Source: Rhynochetos jubatus (Eukaryota; Chordata; Aves; Eurypygiformes; Rhynochetidae). From it: a stretch of 64,000 nucleotides of DNA. The notes below the pieces were generated by a model. It searched no databases, was not told where the DNA came from, and worked only from the letters and a program-made list of their open reading frames with translations. A program made the position numbers and the translations under genes. The DNA lies in the NCBI GenBank assembly GCA_027574665.1, contig CM050690.1, forward strand, positions 65,815,905 through 65,879,904. The letters are read 5' to 3'. This document shows, piece by piece, positions 12,301 to 26,376 of the stretch. Each line of letters opens with the position of its first letter. Positions within the stretch are counted from its first letter, which is position 1.

Positions 12301-15300
12301 AACGTGTGTGTGTTCAGATGGCAGAGTTTCATCATGAGCTCCTCAGAGGTTTGTGTGCCAGAACTGGCAGTCCCTCAGAGTCACAGCAAACAGCCTTCCC
12401 TTGCTGTTAATTGAAGAGAGTTTTCTTATAGCCACTTGTGTGTATCAATGGTACCTTGGATTTTTTCAAGGATGTGCTTCGGAGGATTTTAATATACAAC
12501 TGGAGGGCTGAATGCCTTCCTCTCCATAGCTGCAAGTGATGGGGCTGGCTGGAGGTGTGTACTCCATGAAGCCCAGCCAACGTACTTCACTTTGACCACT
12601 CCACTGCTGGTGCTTGACTATGCAGTACTCTCAAGAAATGGCTTTAGCTTACGCTTACTGCCCTTGCACTCCTTCCTGTTGTAGTCAGGGTTACGCTTGT
12701 GTCCATTCAAAGGTGAATACGTTCTGTTATATTATGGCTTTGGTAGCAGTTGTATGTCAGGAGAGCTAAAAAAACTGGTTAGCAGGCATAGCACAGCAGC
12801 TTGAAGTTACTGCTTGCTAAAGCTTTCTGAACTGGTGTTTCTCTCTCTTTCTTGAGCTTGCCCTGACAGTCATCCCTCGTCTTCCCTCAACTGTGAAGTG
12901 TGGTCACTTTTCACTGAGACCAGTTCTTCTGAATGATTCATTCCAGGCTGCATTCACTTTTCTTTTACCAAGCTAAGTTGGTGCCTGCTAGGGAAAAAGT
13001 GGGATTTCATAAATTTTCTAAATAAAATTAATCCAAATTCCTATCTGCATAATAAAATGTTAATTGTACACAGAAAAGAATTTAACCCGCTTGGAAATCT
13101 AAACATAATTACTTATGAACACGGAGCGTTTATTGCTGTCAAAATTAATCACTTTTCAACTTCCAGCTGTTAAAATCCTTCTGGCAGGTCTCCAAGAAAT
13201 TCTCCTTCAGTTACTTTTCCCTCAATTAAATATTAGTGGAGTTCTCAGGCTCTTGTTACATAAGCAGCTATTTCAAATTGTGCTTTTCCATTCTTTTAAC
13301 CATGAACTGTCAGAAATCTATTTGGCTGCAAGGTCTTTTCTCAACTCAGATTTTACTTGAAGTTTGTACCAACAAAGGAGGAACAATAGTTGCACATGTG
13401 TCTAGGCCTTGGTTGCAAAGTTTAGATGCAAACTTGCCAAGACTGGCCAGAAGTGAGCTTTGGGTCTAGATGTTGTCAGGTGCTGAGCAGGTTCTTGAGG
13501 TAAATGGGAATTGAGTGCACTTGGTATTTTCCAAAATGTTTAGTGCTTTAGCAGAAGCAGGGTACTCAGAGCTGCAATGGAGACGGAGGGGTATGTCTGG
13601 ATGCACATCTCTCAAATAACACTAAGAACAAAATATCTAAAATGTAGGTGCTGTCAGTTACACTATGGTAGGTCCGTACAAGGACTGTTTTGAACTCCAT
13701 AAAAAGACTACAGTATAGAACTGATTGATTGGATCTAAGATATTGATGGTTGTGTGAGCTGTGATTTGTTTTTAAGTGTCTGTATTTCTCTTTGGGCACT
13801 CTGGGGCTGTAGGGACCCAGATGATTTCTTTGGGAATGTGGGGTGAAGGGAAAGGCATGCCAGACCCCTGACAGTGTGTATTTAAATGCAGTCCAAGCAA
13901 TCAGAGTTTTGCTTGTGTGATGACAGATTATTTCTTGATCTGTACCTCTGCACCTTGAGTCAGTAACCCATGGCACAATGAGTTTTTATGTCTGAGCCAT
14001 GACTGCTTATACAAGTCTGTCAGTAGCCTACCAGCCTTAAAAACAGGACTGAAATACAGAGAAAAAGAACAAGTCTGGACAATACTGTTACTTTACCCCA
14101 ATTACCTAAGATCACCTTTTTCAAGTGCAACTTTGGTGTGTGTATTTAAATGAGAATAAACTTAATGATGCAAACAAAGAAAAGTGTCTGTTGTAAAATC
14201 TGCTTTTGGTTCTGTAAACTTGTGGCCATCCCCCAATGAGCAGCCATGGCTTTGGCTGGAACAAGTGTGATGTGCTCCAGTTTTAAAAAATATGGTTGTT
14301 AATTTAGCCTCTCTTCCAGGAGCAGCAAAGCTACATAATCTCTTATTTTAGCAATGAAAAAGCATCTATGTTTGCATAGTGGGTATTTGTGTGCATCTCA
14401 GTTCAGGCAAGTCAAATCATCACACAGGATAGTAAAATATGTCTTCATTGTACAGCTGGAAGGTTGCATTAAATGTCTGGTTCTGAATGGCATAAAACAT
14501 AAGTGTCTGACTCCAGATCCAGTTGAACCCTTAAAGCAAGCTACACGTGTCCAGCCACATTTATACCACATAAGGACCCTAAATCTCCTGGGAGCAATAT
14601 TTTTTAATGTCAAGAAGTAAGAGTTTTTTCTTTATCTGTTGTTCCTTCATCAGTCCCTTTGTTAACACATTGCTGCATCTGTTCATGTACCTCTTGTGCC
14701 AGTGATCACATTGTGTGTGATGTCAGGTCTGTCGGGAGAGATTAGAGATGTAAGGTAAATGGAAGCCATGGAATGAGCAGTGTGTGTGCATTTCTCTGAT
14801 TGCTAGCCACAGTCATTTCTTTCTTCTAGCCCACTGCCTTAAATCTGTGCTCCCCTCTTCCCTTTTCCTGACTCCCTGCCTCCTTCCCAAGACAGCAGTT
14901 GCAAGCGAGTGAGCAAACGTAATGAGAATGGAAGTAAACAGCAGTCATGCAACAGTCGTACCATGCGGAAAGCAAATCACCTATTTTCATGAAACTTAGA
15001 GACGCAATATTTGTGAGGACACTGCTGTAGTGTTGAACTTGGTTGAAAGTGGTCACAGGGTTTGCCAGTTATTAATCTAGGAGGGAGCACATAGGCCATG
15101 TAACCACAGAAATCTTGCACTCTTAGAAAGACAAACTATTGCTTTGTCTCCAAATTCAGTAAACAGCAATGCAATACTTCCGTGTAGGTGGTGGGAAGAA
15201 CGAGTCTAAATATAATCAAAAGTTACCTCGACAATAATATCTGATCCAGTATCCTCTCAGAATCTCAGAAATGCCCTTCTTCCTGCAGAAATCACCTTGG

Positions 15301-18300
15301 GTACAGAAATTCATTGACACACTAACCAATTGACCGCCCAGGGTAAGAAGCCTCTTTGCAGGCAGTGTAGGAATTTAAATCCTTATTTCCACGTGTAAGC
15401 ACCTGTACATGCACATGCAATGGTGGACCAATATCATCCTGTGCACATATTTGGGTGTATGTATTTAAGAACCTGTGTACATGAAAATTCAAAGATACTC
15501 GGGTTCATCAGTTTTAATTAAAAAAAGGAGAGAAGCAGAAACAATTTACTTTGAACTGATATAATTTCTGACACCTTAATTTCACTTTAAATTGGCTTTA
15601 TTGATTTAATTGGAGAAAATAAGGAATGGAATTTAAAGTAAAAAAAATAATCCGTCCTAGACTGAAATAGGAATATTGCTTAGCGCTGATAAATGGTCTT
15701 CTAAAGAAAAGGACAACACTTTTTCTCAGTGAAATTTGTTCTCAGCGGAAAACAAATTCCACAGATAAAAGTATACTATTTTGTGGAAAATGTGTGTTGT
15801 TGCTGAAGAGACAGCCATGCACCTTTGACTTCCACCTGAGCACGGAAAGCTTTGTGTTTATGTTTTTTACTTTTTTACAAGACAGCTTTTCCAGACAACA
15901 TATTCCTTTTTTGTGGTCACATTTCTTTGCAGAAAGTAAAAAAATAATGTATTTGTGCTGATTTAATTAAATAGGTGCAGGTATAGTGTAGACAGCTCCT
16001 GTAAGAGCGGAGATTTTTAAAAAAAGCTCCTTCTGTTGCAGAAGGGAAAAATCCCTTTCCTGAGGGGTAGCAATGCAGTACAGTTTGTTGGACGGAACAA
16101 GGGAAGGCTTTGCAAATCAAAACATTGCTGATAGAGCAGGCAAAATTTCTTGTGTGTTGTCATGTACAACACAGGCAGCCATAGGGCTATAAAGAGGGTG
16201 AGAAAGACCTTGGTGACATGCAGGAGCTTGGCAGCGTGTCACTAAATGCTGTAGGAAAGAGGGTTCTAAACTGTGCCACACAGCATGGGGTGGGGGAAGT
16301 AGTTGTTAGTCCCTCGGCTTCTGTTATTCTTGATTTCCGACGGGGAAAGATAAGAAGTGGGCTCAAAATATTTTTCACTCACCTTCCTCTTCACAGTGCA
16401 GGATAAGGTCGCTATCAGCTTGGGTAACAGAGCTGGATCTGTGTCCTCCGCAGGGTGTTTTTTTCCTGTGGAGGGACCATAGGTATTGGGGAGATGAGGA
16501 ATTGCTGCAATGCTGCCAGCTGCCTCCTCAGGCATTCTTGCACAGTGCTGTAGTTCCAGGGTGCTGGGAATGGGAGGGTGGCAGCAAACAGAATCGCATC
16601 AGAGGATCTGTGTGGGCAAGCAGCAGGAAAGGGAGATCCTAAGGAGGTTTTTGAAAATTGCCAGATATTTCATAAAAGCCCAAAGAAATCCCTGAACCTT
16701 GTGGTCAGCACATTGTTCTCCCTCCTTCCCTACTCTCCCCAGGGAAGGGAAGAGCATGTTCTCTAAGTCAAGGGGATTGCATCTGGTGCTGCCCTGTGCT
16801 TATTCACAGCCGGACTCCTGCACGACCGAAAGAGCTGCCTGCGTGGGGCTGAAGGTGCCACAGAGGTGCTCACCACAAGCAGCATGGGCACCAGGCTGGG
16901 CTCAAAGGCCAGCCCCAGAGCTGCTTACCAAAACGATGGAGGCAAAGTTGTCCTTTGGACCTCCCCATCACCAAGAACATCCCTCAAGGCACAGCGGGGC
17001 AAGGTCTCTCCCTCTCCTCTGTGGGCTGACAGCCCATCTGGAGGACGTCCACAGTCTGCTGCTTTTATAGTATACCTTCAGGGTCTACTGGGAAAAGAAA
17101 GTGAAATGACAGGAGTTAAAGAGGGGACAGAAAGCTGGAGAGCATAAGGAGAGGCTGGATTAAGCAGACTGGAAGTAGGGAAGTACATAAAGCAAGAAAA
17201 GTGTTAGTTCAACGAGGAATTGCTACATTGAGACCTTTTTTCCCCCTAGGCATTAAAATACTTTAAAAACGGCATGTTTCAGCTCTCAAGACTGTTAATA
17301 AATAGCCATAGTTACAGTGCTATCCATGTGCCTCTGCTTTAGCAACTTGCATTTATGTCTGAGCCATAAAAATTCAGTGTTGCTTGGCAGAAAATTGTCC
17401 CAATGAATGTTGGCTCAGCATGTGGGCAGAACGGATGGTTTTTAGAAAGACAAAGATAGCTGTAGTGCTAGTGGTGCCTCCAGAATGAATTTCAGATGTA
17501 AGAAAATAGGACTAGTTGCCCTTTCTTTTTTATTTACACTGTGGGAAGGGGGACCACTCCTTGCTAATTTTTGCTTGCCACAAAAGTGCATAGATTTGTT
17601 TAGGAATCTTGAATACACAGTCTGACTCTGTTCTCGACTTCTTGCGTCATGCAGGGAAACATGACAGAATTTGGTAGTGTTCATGATTTAAGCCACGGAG
17701 AAAAAGGCGCTGATTGCCTATGCATCCAGTCAGAGCCTGTGTCACTGGCGTTGGACCTTGCTGTGAGAAGGGCCTGGATTTGGCCCTGCCTGTTTATGTC
17801 ACTTGGAAATTCCTTAAATTGCTTTCCTACCATCTCTAGTAAATAGCATTCCCAGCACCACACTAATCGCATGGGTATTCCTGGCCTCTGGGTTTCCTCA
17901 GCAAACAAAACAGTTATTCTTTTTGCTGCATTCCTCCAAGTAGCAAAAACACTGGTGTGCTGGCAAAAACCTGTTTACTGACTGGATACAGGAAAGGCCA
18001 GAGCTCAAGTTTGTGTCCATTTGATCATTTTCTCTGTTTTAACAGTTCCATGGATTTTCTCCTCTTCCTTTTCTCCTCTTAAGATTAATGCAGGCAAGCC
18101 TGAAGCAGTCTGGGGAAATGCAACTAAGAAATTTGAAGGCTGCAAGGACCTGCCAGGTTGATACATGTGTTTGGTCAGGGTCTCATTCACAGTGAGCTGT
18201 ATTTGTGTATCCCAGACACGTTTCAGCTTCTTGTTGTCACCATCCCTCTGCCTCAGCTACTGCAGTGAGCGTGAATGTTGCTGGTGGTGTTGCAATGAAG

Positions 18301-19734
18301 GCAAGAATGCAGTCTGCTGTGGCTGCTCCTCTTACCTTTCAGTGTCCCTGAAGCCAATTCACTGGTGACAACCCTATGATGTCCCTTCATGCTCCCTTGA
18401 TGTATGTGTTGAAGCAATAGGCATGCTATAGGCAGGCTATCCAGTCTAATGACCTTGTTTTGTGTTACTGCAGCATCTGTGTTTTTATGGAAACAGGCAC
18501 CTCATTAAGTGAGAACCTGCATAGGCTACAGATACATGTACAAGTTTGGCAAGTCTGGCTGCAAATAGATGACGCTACTTTTGAAAGTCATTTAATCCCA
18601 ACACTGGCAACTTACCCCCATAGTCAGTAGAAGCTACGTTTCTCATGCGTTCTGGTACCTCCCTTTTGATGCATGGCTTGTTGATGCTCTGCACATTCAT
18701 GTGTACTCCTTGTCCATTTGTAAACACAAACTGAAGTGTATTTTTCTCCAGGTTTACGTTTTGGGAGGCTTCTGTCAAAAATTCTAGAGCTCAGCTCTGT
18801 TACCTCGCATGTGTTGTGTTGTTCTCTAAGCAGACCTGCTGATTCCAGTTGAAACCAAAAGGTTTTTAAGGTGATCCTATTTCAAAAGACTGAGCACAGT
18901 TATTCTTCAATATGCTTTTAAGAGTAATTTTAGCACAATATGCTCCAACTTTATAAAATGTAGACTGTTTTACACAATGTTTTGTACAATAGACAACAGA
19001 ATGTGTATTCTTCCCACTTGGAGTTACTGCATCTATAGGATACCAGTGTTACAAGCACTGCTGTCATGGGCATCCAGGCAGCGAGCTCTGGGTGAATATT
19101 CACAACGTGCAAGGAGCACACTGCTGTTATGGTAAATTCTCCCTGCAAACAATGCTCAAGGAAATAATTTGGGTTCCTTTATAGTCACCAATTTTGTGTA
19201 AAGACAAAAGTGAGAGGTAGTGGTGTGTGGACTGCAGTGGGTATAGGTGTCCCGTGAGAGACCTTCTGTCTCACTCAGAGGCTCCTTCCCGAGCCAAAGG
19301 TGGCAGGTCCCTACATTCCACAGTAAAGCCAAACTTTCCCAATAGACACAAGGGTTTTGCTAACTGCAGACTGGGCTGTGAACAGGATGAAAAGATTTCA
19401 GTGTAATTGCTTTAGGCCTTTTTCCAGAGCCCTGGCTTGGGACAGAGACAGGAAAAAATCCTCTGTCAGGCAAAAATCCAGGACAAAATAACATCCAAAA
19501 AAGACTTTTGACAGGAGACCAGGACAATCCCAATAGACCTGTCCTGTTCCAGACAAAAAGCAATGTCGGGTCACCTTCAGCTGATGTAACAGTGCTGCTT
19601 TACTGGGATTATTTATGTCTGGTGTTACTGAATGGCTAAGATACCCTCATGAAGGGTAGAACCTCATTGTCTGCAAAGCATTTTTGCAGACACCTTCATG
19701 ATGGATGATCTAAGGTGACCAGCAGTGTGAACAA
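9321..19734. other. Non-coding stretch, no gene seen
   Basis: About 10 kb without a supported gene. Open frames reach 136 codons (13566-13976, minus strand) but look like chance: composition is unremarkable and there is no domain. Short GC-richer islands lie at 12080-12240 and 16400-17060. AT-rich, repeat-free blocks at 13000-13330 and 15480-15700 carry many TAAT/ATTA cores and might be conserved non-coding DNA. I see no mobile element that I can name. Confidence 0.55.
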
Positions 19735-19850
19735 GGAACTATTATTATTCCCCTTAATAAATAGGAAACTTGTGGACAGAGCTTTTAAGTGAGTTGCCTA
19801 AAGTTATGTTAGAAGTGGGGGCTTTCACCACTCCTGTCTAGTTCAACACC
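19735..19850 (+). mobile_element. MIR-like SINE fragment (old)
   Basis: The sequence 'ctattattattcccctt...gaaact..ggacagag.ttttaagtgagttgccta' follows the block 'tattattatccccattttacagatgaggaaactgaggctcagagaggttaagtgacttgcccaa' of the MIR family. It continues into 'gttagaagtggg..ctttcaccactcctgtctag', the counterpart of 'agtaagtggcagagctgggatttgaacccaggtctg'. Divergence is high, as expected for an amniote-wide relic. A search against MIR profiles would settle it. Confidence 0.5.
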
Positions 19851-20104
19851 TGTGGCTGAATTTTATATTGGAAAGCCTGAGACTCTTCAGCTTCATCCTA
19901 ACTTTCACACTAAGGGTGATAAACAATAGAAATTAAAATAGTAAAACAATAAGATGAAGACTGGCATGCTGCCAGGGTACTGCACTGTACTGTGTTTTGT
20001 AGGTGCTTGGATATAGAATTGGTACACTACCTGGAGCTTGTAACCTTACGCTAGCTTTATGTCAGATGATTAGAGGCTAACTGCATATGGCACTAACTTT
20101 TAGA

Positions 20105-20730
20105 CAGGGTTACCAGGGAAAATCTTGGCAACTATAAACCAGTAAACCTGACTTTGAGTTCTGAAAGCACTGTAATGAAGAGTAAAATGAGGAGGGCATG
20201 GAATCTACGAGAAAAGTCAGTATCACGCTTACAAAGGAAGGTCATGCTTTGCAAGCTGTTGGGATTCTTTGGAGTCAGCAAGCCCATAAGATTGAATATG
20301 TGGATTTTCAAAAAGAAGGGGATTTTCAAAAGCTCGAGGCTGCTGAACTGCCATGGCAGGGGAAAAAAAAAAAAAAAAAAAAAAAAGGAGGGGTCTTTTC
20401 AGGATTATATCTTTAAAAGGAGGGGGGAAAAAGGCAGTTTCCCTCAATGGAAATAGAAATCACAAAGGAATTTTGCAGGATCTGTGATGAGACCTGTGCT
20501 ATTAACCATGCTCATATGATCTGAAAGGAGGGTGAACAGTGAGGTAGCAAATTTAGAAGATGATACCAAAGTGTTCAGAGTAGCTGAAAAGGAACCTTGT
20601 TGTAAAGCACAGTGAAAAGATCTGAGGTATCTGAGTGACTAGACAGTAAAATGACAGATGAAATCCCATGCTGAACACACAAAATACTGCTACAGAGGAA
20701 AATAACTGCTTAATATGCTGATTTGTTAGC
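20105..20730 (+). mobile_element. Ancient CR1 reverse-transcriptase fragment
   Basis: The plus strand follows a CR1-type reverse-transcriptase gene of the kind also seen in turtles. In order: 'ggcaactataaaccagtaaacctgac' (20127), 'acaaaggaaggtcatgctt..caagctgttgggattctttg' (20231-20273), 'tgtggattttcaaaaagaaggggattttc' (the FxKAFDxV-like region, near 20299), 'gatgagacctgtgctatta', 'tcatatgatctgaaagg', 'aacagtgaggtagcaaatttagaagatgataccaaa' (the FADDTK-like palm motif region, near 20534-20570), then 'gacagtaaaatgacagatgaaat'. It is heavily decayed, with frame breaks and deletions, and cannot encode protein. Its divergence is far greater than that of the other CR1 pieces in this window. A 24-base A run interrupts it. 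Confidence 0.75.
20363..20386 (+). repeat. A24 homopolymer inside old CR1
   Basis: An uninterrupted run of 24 A lies within the ancient CR1, where related elements read roughly 'gggataaaagggaagg'. It looks like slippage expansion of a pre-existing A-rich stretch and not a retroposon tail, because CR1 sequence continues on both sides. It is a likely length-variable site. Confidence 0.9.
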
Positions 20731-23700
20731 CTTTAATATGCTGCTCCTGACAAATACCTTCATGTCACTGTTTATTTAGGGAATCCTACACTGAAGCCTG
20801 TCCCAAGAGGAGGATCACTAAGCTACATCCTGTGGTTATGTTCTCACCCACAATAAGATACGAGGGTTTGTATAATTCTGCTTCCAGACTGATAGTCCAG
20901 TCCTCAGAGATGACCAAGTATTTACTGTTGAACTAGAGAGTCAGTGAATGTCAGGCAGAACAGCAGAAGGGCAAATCTTCACACCGTATAAACCAGGAGA
21001 TTCAATCAGGACAGAATGGAGAAACAGCATGGCTCCAAGAGCATGTCGACCTTAGCTGTAAAACCTCTTTAGTAGATGGAAGGCCACATTTTCCAGTGTG
21101 ACTAATCAGTTTTGTGCCGGTGCAAATCTGTTGGCTTCACGTGAAACTCTATTTATGGATTCAAGTCAAAGTTTTCAGGCTGAACTTTTTTTTTTCCTGG
21201 CTGCACTCATGAAGTAGGGGAGGTGTTGATCCTGCTTTCTATTCATCAGATAGCAGACATCATGCTTGTCTGTGATACAGGAACCTGGAATTCAAATCTC
21301 AATGTTCCCTCACATTTAAAGGGGGTGCCCTCGCCCCTGGATCTGCAGGCTCGTTCTTCAAACTTCTTCCATTTCACTCCCAGTCCCCTCTGTGCATGGT
21401 TTTTCACTCTGTAGAAAATGTTCCTTGAAATTAAGATGGAAGTCCATATCCTGCCTCTCAGGGGGCATCCAATTTATCATGAAATTATAGAGTCATTTTC
21501 TTTCCCTTTGGTTTCTGAGTATGTAAGTTTTTTATAGCAAAAAGGAACACCAGTAGGATAAATTGAGAGCAATTATGTATATGTATCATGTCACCTTCCC
21601 TTCAGGGAATATCCAGAAGTTAATTCTCTGCCCTCTGGATTATTGATTAATTATAGAGTCTTGTTCCACCTCACTGGTTTAGGCGGTGGGGCTTAAGACT
21701 AGCCATTCATTTTTATTGCTTTTTGCTAAACGTCTTAAATAGGGTATGTTTTGTTGTTTTACTTCTTATTTGTTGAACTAAACCTTAAAACATTTAAATT
21801 CCACATGGACAGATCTGTAACTTCGTTTTTGATTTGACTGCCAAACCAAAATCTCAGCTGTTTATTTAAATCTGTATGAAACTGAGACAGAAATTCTTTA
21901 TCTGCTTATTGGCACCAGGCTTTTTGATATAATAAAATGACTACACATACCACCATTCAGTAAGTTTCCTTATCAGTGTCACTTCCCATAAAATTTGCCA
22001 TGGCAACTGTTTTTAACAAAGCATAGCAATTATTTTTCTTGATATATAGCTTTTCATTCTACTTCAGCTAATAGGCAGTACTTCGAACTGGTCCTTTTAG
22101 TTCAGTAAGTAAATGGGAGCTATGCATAACTCTACTGTGTTCAACATTATTTAATACCTTTCAGTAGATATCTTCGCTGTACTAAAATCTATTTGCATGC
22201 TAATGATTTTGCCTGCTACAAGTTGTCTGCATTCTTCTTTTTCCCCAGAGGAGTGATGTTAACTCCTTTGCTTCAATGCAAGCAACCATAACTATGTACG
22301 CTCACAGGTCTTTATATGACACAACTCTTCTTACTCCACTGCACACTGGCAGTTGCCAGAACAGGTCACAGCCTTGGGATCTTGCTGCATCCACACCTAC
22401 TGCCAGAATCCCTTTTAAGGTGCATAGCCAGCACAGAGGTTGCAGCCATTACTCTCAAGTGCAACACTTCTGTACTTTTTCATGGTCTTCTCACTTCGAC
22501 AGTAGCTGCCTCCTCTAGGGAAGGCCACTGAGCAGCTGCAGCTCTGGCACAACTCTCTGCCAGCCTCCAGAATGGCATAGGCTCCTGTGTGCATCAGACC
22601 TTAATCCAAGTTGCTACTGGCTTCCTCTTTGCCTTCCAGAGCAGCTCATTGTATTGCAGAAGAACTTGCTAATCAGAGTGACTTAGCTGAGTGCTGGCGA
22701 ATCTGGTGCCTCTGCTGTTCTTGTGGCCATCGCTACTGCAAATAGTTGTGTTCATGTTTCAGAACCGCTGGGTTAACCCATTTTTTAAAGTATCGATTTT
22801 TTTTTTTTTATGTGAAAGCACTGAAACCTCTATCTCTGAAGAACACGTGTCTGCAATAGCGAGCACCATATAAACTTGGATTAAACAAATGGGTGAAAGG
22901 ATGCTCAGATTACTGAGGTCCCACTGTTAGAGACAGGGATCTTTTTCTCATATCCTCTTCCCTGCTGGATATTTTCACCCGGTCTATCCCCAGATCTGAA
23001 TTCTCGTGGATTGATGGCAGGATGTTCTTAGAGGAAAGTTCTACTTTTGCTGTTTGTTCTGCTTGATAGGTTACTGGACCCCAGAGCTCAGGTATATATC
23101 AATTTCCTCACAGTTTTAAGACCTTGCCAAATCATTACAATGATGGGGACTGCAGAAATTAGACACTCGCAGAAGAGTACTTTCCAGATACAGTAAGTAA
23201 GAGCATCGTCACTCATTGCAGGGTGCTGTGTCTGTGCACCTCATTGCAGGTGTTCGGTGTCCCCCTGAAATGATGAGAAGAATTCATAATCTGCACCATA
23301 CAATCACAACACAATGGACCTGACACTAGATTCACAAGCACAAAGGGATGTTGTCCCTGACAATCTACAGTGGTGGGGACCTGGATTCATGGAGATAAGC
23401 CTGGCACCCATTGCCATAGCTAAGCCAAGCAGAACAAAGGCTAGGTTTGAGAATCAGCATTTTATGTACGCAAACCCGTTCTGACTTCTACTTCAGTGGG
23501 CAAAACAGGCATTAATTCATCCAATGATTGCAAATCTACATGGCAGTAGGCACTTACCAAGCTCCCTAAAGACTGCTAATCATTTTTCTGGGTATCAGTG
23601 GCACTCTGAATACCATATAGGTCTTTAAGAGCCATAGCCTGCAATTATTATGGACTTAAGTTTTCAGGCTCTTAAAGAAAAGAATTGTGTCACAGTTCTT

Positions 23701-26376
23701 TGTGCTTTAATTTATTACTGAGTTATACTGGCCTAGTGAGAATTGGATACTTATCTTCCAGCTGTGGTTGACTCTGTGGGCCTAATTTTAAGATGGGGGT
23801 TAACAACAAATTGTGCACTTTGTTCATTTCTTCAGGGCATAAATACTCTAAGGAACACAATGACAAAGCAGAATCTTTGACAGAATCTGACTCCCCTTCC
23901 CCATTGGTGTAACTCATTTGAAATCACTGATACATTCCTGATTAGTACTATCACAAGGATGAAGACACCCTCCTCCCCACCAGTGAAATGAATACAGTTC
24001 CCCTGTTCACATGTTTCAGGAGCTGTGTGAGGTCAAGTACTGAACTTGACACCCTAGTTTTCCCCCTCTTCTTTTCATATTTCGTGACCCCAGCTGAAAA
24101 ACAACAGCCACGCTGAATCACCAGATTCCCTAGCAGACAGGGCTGATGCTTACCTGAAATCCTCTCGTATTAATATGGGGAAAAACATCATTGCTGGAAA
24201 TCAGGCTTAATGTGCCATTCAAGAGCTGTCTATGTTGTTTCTTAGCCTGTGTGCATTGACTATGCAGCTCCATTGCTCCTGCTCTGGCCTGCTTTCATCT
24301 CACTGGTAGATTTTCCCCCTCACATTAGGAATATCAGACTCAAGCTTTTCAGGCTGCCCTTTCCCAGCAGACGCATGTGCTGGCAACAACTCAGGCAGAG
24401 CAGAACTCAGCCAGACCCAGTGAATGCTGGTATTGTTATTTTTTCCCAATCTTTTTGTAGCTGTCTGTAAGAAGAGAAAAGATAAAGTTGAAATGTTAAT
24501 TGTTTCCAACAAAAGCTGCTAAGGAGAGTCTCTTGTCTTGGCACTTGGGGACACGTACAAGGCTTTGACAGGCAGTGTAAGTTATTTTAAAACCTGCTGG
24601 TTTATTTGTTGTTCTTTCTTTTCCCTTCGGATATTACTTGACAAAAAACAGCCCTCATACGAAAAAAGAGGTGTGGTCAGAGGACAGGATGGGAGCTAGG
24701 AACTATCTACCTATAATATGGCACTAATCCCCTCTCTGGTGTTGGCACATCACTGTAGTTCAACATGAGGATCTTCTGTAATGGGGCTGTACAATGGGAA
24801 TTATCATACTTAAGGAGCTAGGCTTGGATGATGGATGTGCTTTCCTCACTTGCACAGACATAGTGCAGTCATCAGCTTGAGTGTGCCCATGAGGAGGGCT
24901 GCACTTGCAAACGCCTAGGGCAGGTCAAGTAGTATTTCCCCACCATGTGCTGTGCGGATGTTACCTTGTGCTCACCATTTGTTTGAGTTACTTGCTGGGA
25001 CTCCACAGAAAATGTGCAGATCAATCTGTGTGTAGGATGTGCTATATTAGAGCTACCTGTCCTTGTGGAGCCAACTGGCTTACCGTATGTGCCATCCGTG
25101 GAGACCTTCCTCCTCTGGAGAGCATGGGAGGCCCAGTTGGAATGTGTGAGCTACAAGACTTCAACTATAAACATCTTGTGGTATTCTCATGGCAGCCTTC
25201 AGCTTGTTCATTTGGCCTGAATGGCCAACGAACTGTACTCTGGATTTCTCGAAAGGGATCAGAGAAGGCATTCAAACCAAGACAAGTGGGGCAAGGCAGG
25301 TTGGCAAAGTGCTATGGGAAAGTGAGAATTGCTATCACAGCTGCCCTTTGAGGCAATGTCTCTTTCCTCTGTCCACCTAATTCTCCTGTGATCTTCTTCT
25401 AAATTTTAGTACAATGTTCATGTTCTGAAATAATTAAAATTTGAATGAATCTTTAGAAGATACTTCATGTTGATTCTCTCACACGACTTTGTTTTCTCAT
25501 AAGCATCACATGAATCCTGTGTCAAATCTGAAAGCAAAGTGAGGAGTTTTGCCTTCTTTTGAAACTGGAGGAACAGAGACCCCATCACTTTATTTCCTTT
25601 GGCAAATAAAAAAAACCCTCCATGGCAGAGAGCTCACTTGGCCTAGTTTTCAATCCTCTCATGAAACATACACCACAGTTACATAATTCATCTCACTCCC
25701 CTCACCCAATTTTGAGTCCTCATTGCTTCTTTTAAAAGAAAACCAAACGTTGAGGATGTAAAGACTATTAATAATAAAAACACAGGTCAGGACAGAGCAT
25801 GTGATTAGTAGATTACGTCAGTTCCAGCTGGAGAAGCAAAACATTGATGACCTGACTTACAGCCATCCGTAAAAATACCCTGTAGCTACCTCCTTGGTAG
25901 TCACCATTCTTACTGGTATGCAGGGATGTTTCTCCTTACATCTTCTGTCTCATCCCATACTCACCCACCCATGTAAGCAAGTGCTGCTGTAGAAAAAATA
26001 GTCATGAAGATTGCTCATGGCTTTTAAATTAAGAACACTCTTCAGCTCTTGCATGTCCTTGCAGTGCATACCACCTTGCAAAGTCAACCCTGTAACTGCT
26101 CTGCTGTTCCCTTATATTATGGGTCTTGTATGGGCTTCTGGAAAACTAAATGCTGCATGTGATTCACTGACAGTGTGATTTGCATTAGTGTTTGATAAAA
26201 AATAATAAACCCTTTCCTTTCAAGCATCACCTCTTCTCTGTTCAGTGCAACAAGAAGCTAAGCTGACATCCTTGACTTTGCTTCATACTGAGGTTTTAAT
26301 AAGGCTGGAGATGTGTGAGTATCAGATTACTTCTCAGTGAGAACCAAATGATTATTTCCTGAGGACATTTGACCTG
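20731..26376. other. Non-coding stretch, no gene seen
   Basis: No exon, RNA gene or clear mobile element was found. The longest open frame (24905-25351, plus strand, 148 codons) overlaps two others in different frames and resembles nothing known. A T run lies near 22798-22810. The block 21840-22060 is AT-rich and repeat-free, and carries a near-perfect RFX-type palindrome. Confidence 0.55.
21994..22007. promoter_or_regulatory. RFX X-box-like palindrome
   Basis: TTTGCCATGGCAAC matches 13 of 14 bases of the palindromic RFX site GTTGCCATGGCAAC, with 12 bases forming a perfect inverted repeat. RFX factors bind such sites in ciliary and immune genes. A single motif match in 64 kb may be chance. 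It is listed because of its length and because the surrounding 200 bases carry no repeat. Confidence 0.25.

Noticed and set aside
13566-13976. 136-codon minus-strand open frame as a gene
   Set aside because: No domain, no signal peptide, and no supporting context.
24905-25351. 148-codon plus-strand open frame as a gene
   Set aside because: No domain or family resemblance, cysteine-rich by chance, overlapped by other frames, and no promoter or splice context.
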